In this document: positions 1 to 4,294 of the stretch, one piece after another | Layout: each line of letters opens with the position of its first letter | How positions within the stretch are numbered: position 1 is the stretch's first letter | NCBI GenBank assembly: GCA_022844585.1 | Contig: JALHLM010000337.1 | Location: 1 to 6,845 of the forward strand | Length of the DNA: 6,845 bases | Source: Pirellulales bacterium | GTDB lineage: Bacteria > Planctomycetota > Planctomycetia > Pirellulales > JALHLM01 | Direction: 5' to 3' | Position numbers and translations under genes: made by a program | Notes under the pieces: model-generated | What the model was told of the DNA's origin: nothing | The model's database searches: none | The model's input: only the letters and a program-made list of their open reading frames with translations

Positions 1-351
1 GCCGTGCTTTTCGAGCTTTTCGCGCAGTGTATCGGCCGTGAACGGCTTAACCAGATAGTCGGAGACGCCGGCCTCGATGGCCTGCATCACGCGGGCTTTT
101 TCCGCTTCGGTCGTGACCATGATGATCGGCACTTTGGCGTCCATGGCGCGAATCGCCTGGACCACTTCCAGGCCGCTCTTGCCAGGCATATTCCAATCGG
201 TCAGCACGAGATCGAACTCGCCCGGCTTGAACATGGCGACCGCCTCGTTGCCGTCGGCGGCCTCGGTAGCGCCCGGGGCGCCCACGGCGAGCAGCGATCG
301 AATGATGATCTTGCGCATGGTGCTGGAGTCGTCGGCAACCAGTACTCGCAT
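1..351 (-). CDS. cheY: CheY-like single-domain response regulator (C-terminus cut by window edge)
   Basis: The reverse strand reads MRVLVADDSSTMRK onward for 117 residues without a stop, so only a few C-terminal residues are missing if it has the usual 120-130 residue CheY length. Visible receiver-domain residues are the acidic pair D7/D8, phospho-acceptor D52 (in LTDWNMPG), switch Thr80 (in MVTTEA), Tyr99 and Lys102 (in DYLVKPF). These match E. coli CheY D57, T87, Y106 and K109. There is no output domain in the visible part, so it should act by phosphorylation-dependent binding to a partner such as a flagellar switch or pilus motor protein. The ATG at 351 is preceded by AGGAAG with a 5-base spacer. 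It is transcribed away from cheW and the other che genes, and its phosphodonor is most simply the CheA encoded at the right of the window. A receiver domain starting a longer protein cannot be strictly excluded because the end is cut. Confidence 0.93.
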   Translation of the reverse strand, partial: MRVLVADDSSTMRKIIIRSLLAVGAPGATEAADGNEAVAMFKPGEFDLVLTDWNMPGKSGLEVVQAIRAMDAKVPIIMVTTEAEKARVMQAIEAGVSDYLVKPFTADTLREKLEKHG

Positions 352-356
352 CGGTG

Positions 357-362
357 CTTCCT
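357..362 (-). promoter_or_regulatory. Ribosome binding site of cheY
   Basis: AGGAAG on the minus strand lies 5 bases before the ATG at 351. It supports that ATG as the start. The next codons immediately give the canonical receiver beta-1 strand and acidic pair. Confidence 0.7.
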
Positions 363-435
363 ATGAAACAGAGTCAGAATCGGACACGACGAGCAACGGA
401 CAACTCGCCGGTAACAAGTGAATGGAACCGGGGGA

Positions 436-463
436 ACTCTAGGTCCTCAGGCAGGGATGTCAA
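436..463 (-). promoter_or_regulatory. Candidate sigma70-type promoter for cheY
   Basis: On the minus strand a perfect -35 hexamer TTGACA (463-458) is followed after 16 bases by TAGAGT (441-436), which matches TATAAT at four of six positions. Transcription would begin near 429 and give a leader of roughly 78 bases before the cheY ATG. The match is by eye, and GC-rich bacteria often use weaker or alternative-sigma promoters, so this is a candidate. Confidence 0.45.
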
Positions 464-573
464 ATCGCCTTTGCGAGGTACACCCCAGCGGTTGATTAGG
501 AATCGTTGAACGCCGATCTGCACGGTAGTTGATTCGCCCGCAGCGGGGCGACGGCGATTCGCCTCGTCCTAGT

Positions 574-602
574 TTGACCGGTCGTAATTCCAGACCTAAA
601 TG
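574..602 (+). promoter_or_regulatory. Weak candidate promoter for the cheW-receptor-cheR-cheA unit
   Basis: TTGACC (574-579, five of six consensus bases) is followed after 17 bases by TAAATG (597-602, three of six). If used, transcription would start near 609 and give a leader of about 145 bases that contains both hairpins at 627-651 and 665-679. The -10 match is poor, so this is only the best sigma70-like pair noticed on this strand. Confidence 0.25.
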
Positions 603-626
603 TTGCGGTAGGTTCGATGCGCTTCT

Positions 627-651
627 CCGAAGTTTGCAGGGGCAACTTTGG
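627..651 (+). other. Hairpin in the probable cheW leader
   Basis: Bases 627-637 pair with 642-651: ten base pairs including one G-T wobble, one bulged T (635), and the four-base loop AGGG. The 3' arm runs into a GGAGG (650-654), but no convincing small gene follows. There is no T-run, so it is not an intrinsic terminator. It may be a leader RNA structure or chance. Confidence 0.3.
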
Positions 652-664
652 AGGTTAGCGCGCG

Positions 665-679
665 GCGGGGACGTCCCGC
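665..679 (+). other. Small GC-rich hairpin in the probable cheW leader
   Basis: GCGGG (665-669) pairs with CCCGC (675-679) around the loop GACGT. Overlapping it is the 10-base perfect palindrome GGGACGTCCC (668-677), which could alternatively be a dyad site for a DNA-binding protein. Such short GC-rich dyads arise often by chance in this composition. Confidence 0.2.
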
Positions 680-736
680 TTCCCAGGCGGCTGTTTGGCC
701 GAACGCCAGCCGGATCGCCGACCCATCGCTACGGCC

Positions 737-743
737 AGGGAGA
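737..743 (+). promoter_or_regulatory. Ribosome binding site that decides the cheW GTG start
   Basis: AGGGAGA lies 10 bases before the GTG at 754. No comparable purine tract precedes the in-frame ATG at 817. The alternative upstream start at 529 would add 75 residues unlike any CheW. This site is the main reason for choosing GTG 754. Confidence 0.55.
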
Positions 744-753
744 ATTAATCGTC

Positions 754-1266
754 GTGTCTACCGCAATTCGAGAAACGCCCACGTCCACCTCGCGGCGGAC
801 CGAGCCGACCGGCAGCATGCAACTGGTCAGCTTTCGCTTGGCGCAAGAGGAATACGGCATTGAGATCACGCGCGTCCAGGAGATCATCCTGATGGGCGAG
901 ATCACGCGGGTGCCGCAAACGCCGGCCTACATCAAAGGCCTGATCAACCTGCGCAGCACGGTCATTCCGATCGTCGACTTGCGTCTGCGGTTCGCCTTGC
1001 CGCAGGAACCGTTCACGGACGAAACGCGGATCATGGTCGTGAACGTCAGCGGCAAGACGGTGGGTATCATCGTCGACGGTGTCAGCGAAGTGCTGCGGAT
1101 TTCGCAGGAACAAGTCTCGCCGCCGCCCCCCACGGTCTCTGGACTCGGTCGCGAATACTTGACCGGGCTCGTGAAGCTGGAAAATCGCCTGCTGATTTTG
1201 CTCGATATCGAAAAGCTGCTGTCGCAAGAACAAACGCCGGAGGACAACACCGCGCCGGCCAACTGA
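754..1266 (+). CDS. cheW: CheW chemotaxis coupling protein
   Basis: With the GTG start this gives 170 residues, close to typical CheW length. After a short, probably disordered Ser/Thr/Arg tail (residues 1-20), the CheW fold begins at MQLVSFRLAQEEYGIEI (22-38). It continues with VPQTPAYIKGLINLR (53-67), the IPIVDLR strand (71-77), an IIVDGVSEVLRI segment (105-116), and a C-terminal LTGLVKLENRLLILLDIEKLL (136-156). Arg67 in NLR corresponds to the conserved receptor-binding arginine. The usual following Gly is Ser here (NLRST). CheW bridges receptor signalling tips to the CheA P5 domain in the cytoplasmic array. It is the first gene of the rightward cluster, 96 bases before the receptor gene. 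An in-frame ATG at 817 would remove only the tail and remains an alternative start. Confidence 0.95.
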   Translation: MSTAIRETPTSTSRRTEPTGSMQLVSFRLAQEEYGIEITRVQEIILMGEITRVPQTPAYIKGLINLRSTVIPIVDLRLRFALPQEPFTDETRIMVVNVSGKTVGIIVDGVSEVLRISQEQVSPPPPTVSGLGREYLTGLVKLENRLLILLDIEKLLSQEQTPEDNTAPAN

Positions 1267-1345
1267 CGAGGGCCGCCGCCTCCGCGTCGCACTCCATCCA
1301 TTCATTCCGATCACCGCGCCGCCTTCTGGGCGTCGTTCACCAGCC

Positions 1346-1351
1346 AGGGAG
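1346..1351 (+). promoter_or_regulatory. Probable ribosome binding site of the receptor gene
   Basis: AGGGAG lies 11 bases before the ATG at 1363, and a weaker GAAGAG (1355-1360) sits only 2 bases before it. The 96-base spacer between cheW and this gene shows no terminator-like structure, which is consistent with co-transcription. Confidence 0.4.
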
Positions 1352-1362
1352 CATGAAGAGCA

Positions 1363-3303
1363 ATGACCGCGACACAGAATCCGTCCGAAACCGTGAATTA
1401 CGACGATGTCAATAGCCTGCGTTCGGCGCTGGCCGTGAAGTCGGCGATGACCGACAATTCGCCGATCAATACGATTCTGGCGGACCGCGATCTGAAGATC
1501 GTGTATATGAACGAAGCCAGCGAGCGGACGTTGAAGACGATCGAGCACCTGTTGCCGGTCCGGGCCAACGCGATCGTCGGACAAAGCATCGACATTTTCC
1601 ACAAAAACCCGTCGTACCAGCGCAAATTGCTGGCGAACGACAAGAACTTGCCGCATCGCGCGACGATTGAGTTGGGCGAGGAAAAGCTCGATTTGCTGGT
1701 GAGCGCGATCTACAACGACAAGAACGAGTATCTCGGTCCGATGGTCACCTGGGAGGTGATTACCGAGAAACTGAAGTTGGAAGCCGCCAATCGTGACTAC
1801 GCCGGCGTCTCGAACGCTGTGAGCAAGTCGATGGCGATGATCGAGTTCAAGATGGACGGCACGATCATCACCGCGAACGAAAACTTCTTGGCGGCAATGG
1901 GCTATTCGCTGGACGAAATCAAGGGCCAGCACCACAGCATGTTCGCTGACGCCGAGCATGCCCGCAGCAACGAGTACAAGGCGTTCTGGGCGAAGCTGAA
2001 TCGCGGCGAATTTGACGAAGGCCAATACAAGCGGATCGCCAAGGGCGGCCGCGAGATCTGGATTCAGGCCTCGTACAACCCGATCCTGGACCAGAACGGG
2101 AAGCCGTGCAAGGTCGTCAAGTACGCGAGCGACATCACTGCCGAGCGACTGAAGAACGCCGATATCGCCGGGCAGATGGAAGCCATCAACAAGGTGATGG
2201 CGGTGATCGAGTTCAAGATGGACGGCACCATCGTCAACGCCAATGAGAACTTCTTGAAGACGGTCGGATATCGCCTGGAAGAGATCAAAGGCCAGCATCA
2301 CAGCATGTTTGCCGACGCCGAGTTCGCCCGTAGCCAGGAGTATCGCGGCTTCTGGGCGAAGTTGAATCGCGGCGAGTTCGACCAAGGCCAATACAAGCGT
2401 GTTGGCAAGGGCGGTAAAGAGATCTGGATTCAGGCGTCTTACAACCCGATCCTCGATCTCAACAACAAGCCGTACAAGGTCGTGAAGTATGCGACCGACA
2501 TTACACAGCAGGTCACCATGCAGAAGGACCTGCGCCGCCTGGTCGAACAGGTGATCGAGAGCGCTGGCCAATTCACGGAAGGCTCGCGATTGATCGCCGA
2601 GAGCTCGCAGACCCTGGCCCAAGGCGCGCAGACGCAGAGCTCGTCCGTCGAGGAAATGAGCGCCGCGGTCGAGCAGCTCGCCCGCAGCATCAACGCCGTG
2701 AAGGACAACTCGGGCGAGGCCGACAAGGTCGCCAACGAAACCAGCCAACTGGCTGAAGACGGCGGCGCGGCGGTGCAGAAATCGGTCCAGGCGATGGAGC
2801 TGATCAAGACCAGCAGCGAGCAGATCAGCGAGATCATTCAAGTGATCTCGGAAATCGCCAGCCAGACCAACTTGTTGGCCTTGAACGCGGCGATCGAAGC
2901 CGCCCGGGCCGGCGAACACGGACTTGGATTCGCGGTCGTTGCCGACGAAGTTCGCAAACTGGCCGAGCGATCGAGCGAAGCGGCGAAGGAGATTTCGTCG
3001 CTGATCAAGGAATCGACCAAACGCGTCGAAGAAGGCGCCTCGTTGAGCGCTCAGACCGGCGCCGCGTTGACGAAGATCATCCAAGGGGTCGACAAGACCG
3101 CGAAGAAGATCTCCGAAATCGCGACGGCGACCGTCGAGCAAGCGACCAATGCGAAGGAAGTCGCGGCGGCGATCCAGCAGATCGGCCAGGTCACCGAGCA
3201 AGTCGCGGCCGGCAGCGAAGAGTTGGCCTCGAGCAGCGAGGAACTCGGCGCCCAGGCTACGAGCCTGCGGGAGCTCGTGTCGCAGGTCAAGTTCGACAAC
3301 TAA
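1363..3303 (+). CDS. Soluble methyl-accepting chemotaxis receptor with three PAS domains
   Basis: This 646-residue receptor has no hydrophobic segment long enough to cross a membrane, so it should be cytoplasmic. PAS1 spans about 28-136, with the helix IDIFHKNPSYQRKLL (76-90) and a last strand ending at Trp130. PAS2 (about 154-260) and PAS3 (about 276-382) are near copies, each with IEFKMDGTI, HHSMFADAE, FWAKLNRGEFD and EIWIQASYNPILD followed by a DIT linker. From about 386 a long alpha-helical MCP signalling domain runs to the end. Its hairpin tip is QTNLLALNAAIEAARAGEHG (501-520), with flanking FAVVADEVRKLAERS (523-537). Gln/Glu-rich stretches such as SSVEEMSAAVEQ (428-439) and ASSSEELGAQ (622-631) are likely methylation regions. 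By hand count each arm has about 18-19 heptads, near the E. coli (36-heptad) class. The C-terminus (VSQVKFDN) lacks the NWETF-type CheR-tethering pentapeptide. Relatives by architecture are BdlA and Aer2; the ligand is unknown, and FAD or heme is possible. Confidence 0.95.
   Translation: MTATQNPSETVNYDDVNSLRSALAVKSAMTDNSPINTILADRDLKIVYMNEASERTLKTIEHLLPVRANAIVGQSIDIFHKNPSYQRKLLANDKNLPHRATIELGEEKLDLLVSAIYNDKNEYLGPMVTWEVITEKLKLEAANRDYAGVSNAVSKSMAMIEFKMDGTIITANENFLAAMGYSLDEIKGQHHSMFADAEHARSNEYKAFWAKLNRGEFDEGQYKRIAKGGREIWIQASYNPILDQNGKPCKVVKYASDITAERLKNADIAGQMEAINKVMAVIEFKMDGTIVNANENFLKTVGYRLEEIKGQHHSMFADAEFARSQEYRGFWAKLNRGEFDQGQYKRVGKGGKEIWIQASYNPILDLNNKPYKVVKYATDITQQVTMQKDLRRLVEQVIESAGQFTEGSRLIAESSQTLAQGAQTQSSSVEEMSAAVEQLARSINAVKDNSGEADKVANETSQLAEDGGAAVQKSVQAMELIKTSSEQISEIIQVISEIASQTNLLALNAAIEAARAGEHGLGFAVVADEVRKLAERSSEAAKEISSLIKESTKRVEEGASLSAQTGAALTKIIQGVDKTAKKISEIATATVEQATNAKEVAAAIQQIGQVTEQVAAGSEELASSSEELGAQATSLRELVSQVKFDN
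1822..2508 (+). repeat. Tandem duplication of a PAS module within the receptor gene
   Basis: Codons 154-260 (1822-2142) and 276-382 (2188-2508) encode two PAS copies offset by 366 bases (122 codons). A hand alignment of 107 residues without gaps gives 23 differences, about 79% identity. The differences cluster in the first helical part (FLAAMGYSLDEI against FLKTVGYRLEEI), while the FADAE to YNPILD core is nearly unchanged. The DNA is also clearly similar over the same span, so this is a duplication of gene sequence. Confidence 0.9.
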
Positions 3304-3372
3304 AGCTGTTCGTCGGACGGTTTGAAAAAGATCCAGCTGAACCGCCTGGCGGCTCGGCGCATTCACTCGTCC

Positions 3373-3407
3373 GCGGCGCTCGCTTCGACATCGAAGGCGA
3401 GCGCCGC
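3373..3407 (+). other. Strong hairpin between the receptor gene and cheR
   Basis: GCGGCGCTCGC (3373-3383) pairs perfectly with GCGAGCGCCGC (3397-3407). The inner bases TTCG (3384-3387) pair with CGAA (3392-3395) around the loop ACAT, leaving one bulged G (3396). This gives 15 base pairs in all. No T-run follows, so a classical intrinsic terminator is unlikely. It ends 16 bases before the cheR ribosome binding site. It may be a partial attenuator, an mRNA processing or 3'-end stabilising element, or a means to set the receptor:CheR ratio. Confidence 0.55.
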
Positions 3408-3423
3408 AGGGCGGGGCGCAAGT

Positions 3424-3430
3424 TGAGGAG
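3424..3430 (+). promoter_or_regulatory. Ribosome binding site of cheR
   Basis: TGAGGAG stands 6 bases before the ATG at 3437. This strong Shine-Dalgarno match at good spacing fixes the cheR start. Confidence 0.75.
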
Positions 3431-3436
3431 CAACGC

Positions 3437-4294
3437 ATGCCGCCGGTCGCCGCGGAGCAGATCAACGATGCCGAGATGACGCGCTTTGTGGACTTGATCT
3501 ACAAGGTCACGGGCATTCGCATCTCGACGCAGAAGAAGACGCTGCTGTCGAATCGCATTCGACGACGTTTGAAACAGACAGGCGTCGAGACGTTCGAAGC
3601 GTACTACCTCAAGCTCAAGCGGCTGCCGGCGAGCGACCTCGAATGGGATCGCTTTTTGGAAGAAGTCACCACGCACGAGACGTTCCTGTACCGCGATCAG
3701 GTGCAATGGGACTGGTTTCAAAGAGAGTTCCTGCCGGGCGTGATCGCCAGCCAGCGTGAGACGAAGGGGCCCAAGGCGCTGCGGATCTGGTCGGCGGCGT
3801 GCTCCACGGGCGATGAGGCGATGACCATCGCCACCTGCATCGCTTCAACGTTGCCGAACTTATCCGAATGGCGCGTGCAGATTGTCGGCACGGATATTGG
3901 CGTCGGCGCGTTGGAGCAAGCCAAGAAGGCCGTCTACAACGAACGGGCGATGCACCTGGTGCCGGAGATCTGCAAGAAGAAGTTCTTCACGCGACAACCG
4001 GACGGGACTTCGTGGCAAGCGAATCCGATCCTGACCGGCATGGTCAACTACCGACAACACAACTTGCTGGAACCGTTGAACGAGGCGCCGTTCGACCTGG
4101 TGTTCCTGAAGAACGTATTGATTTACTTCGACGACGTCTCCAAGAAAACCGCGGTCGGCCATATTCGCAAGCTCATTCGCCCCGGCGGCTTGCTGGTGGC
4201 CGGAGCGGCCGAGGGCGTGTCCGACTTGCTGCGTGAATTGCAGCGTTTGCAACCGTGGTTGTATCAGACCTCGGAAGGAAAGAACGCTCGATGA
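3437..4294 (+). CDS. cheR: CheR-type chemotaxis protein-glutamate methyltransferase
   Basis: The 285-residue protein has the length and two-domain layout of CheR, which transfers methyl from S-adenosylmethionine to receptor glutamates. The N-terminal helical domain (about 10-85) includes TGIRISTQKKTLLSNRIRRR (25-44) and TTHETFLYRD (78-87). The Rossmann-type methyltransferase domain shows IWSAACSTGDEAMTIA (117-132, SAM loop), VGTDIGVGALEQA (150-162), and FDLVFLKNVLIYFD (219-232). Several normally conserved positions differ. The usual GEEP of the SAM loop is GDEA (125-128), the usual CRNVLIYF is LKNVLIYF, and the late GHSE segment is GAAE (256-259). The fold signature is still clear, so I call it CheR with possibly altered kinetics or partner choice. 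The start has a strong ribosome binding site. Its stop overlaps the cheA start as ATGA, so translation of the two is probably coupled. It follows the receptor it presumably methylates by 133 bases. Confidence 0.92.
   Translation: MPPVAAEQINDAEMTRFVDLIYKVTGIRISTQKKTLLSNRIRRRLKQTGVETFEAYYLKLKRLPASDLEWDRFLEEVTTHETFLYRDQVQWDWFQREFLPGVIASQRETKGPKALRIWSAACSTGDEAMTIATCIASTLPNLSEWRVQIVGTDIGVGALEQAKKAVYNERAMHLVPEICKKKFFTRQPDGTSWQANPILTGMVNYRQHNLLEPLNEAPFDLVFLKNVLIYFDDVSKKTAVGHIRKLIRPGGLLVAGAAEGVSDLLRELQRLQPWLYQTSEGKNAR

Larger units (their letters stand above)
352..753. other. Divergent intergenic region between cheY and cheW
   Basis: These 402 bases separate the minus-strand cheY start from the plus-strand cheW start. 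I see no protein of recognisable family here. An open frame runs in from 529 to the cheW frame, but its first 75 codons look non-coding (Arg/Pro/Gly-rich, no CheW similarity). The region holds a sigma70-like promoter facing cheY, a weaker candidate facing cheW, and two small hairpins between that candidate and the cheW start. No tRNA, operator palindrome of convincing length, or known riboswitch fold was recognised. Confidence 0.7.

Noticed and set aside
4..421. Two overlapping plus-strand frames opposite cheY
   Set aside because: Both lie antisense to a complete receiver domain with all catalytic residues, and their translations have no recognisable motif.
529..753. A 75-codon N-terminal extension of CheW from an upstream ATG at 529
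   Set aside because: The extra residues are unlike CheW and look non-coding. A ribosome binding site with good spacing precedes the GTG at 754, and the resulting length fits the family.
1353..1415. A 20-codon frame (ATG at 1353) overlapping the receptor start
   Set aside because: The purine tract AGGGAG ends only one base before this ATG, too close for a ribosome binding site. The frame has no feature beyond chance.
3342..3352. Short dyad CCGCC-T-GGCGG in the spacer before cheR
   Set aside because: The stem is only four to five pairs with a minimal loop, has no T-run, and is weak next to the hairpin at 3373-3407. It is likely chance in GC-rich DNA.
745..3465. A 906-codon open frame on the minus strand opposite cheW and the receptor gene
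   Set aside because: It is the mirror of two clear genes in a GC-rich region. Its product is Arg/Asp/Leu/His-rich low-information sequence, it repeats only where the PAS copies repeat, and it shows no family signature. Long antisense frames are expected with this codon use.
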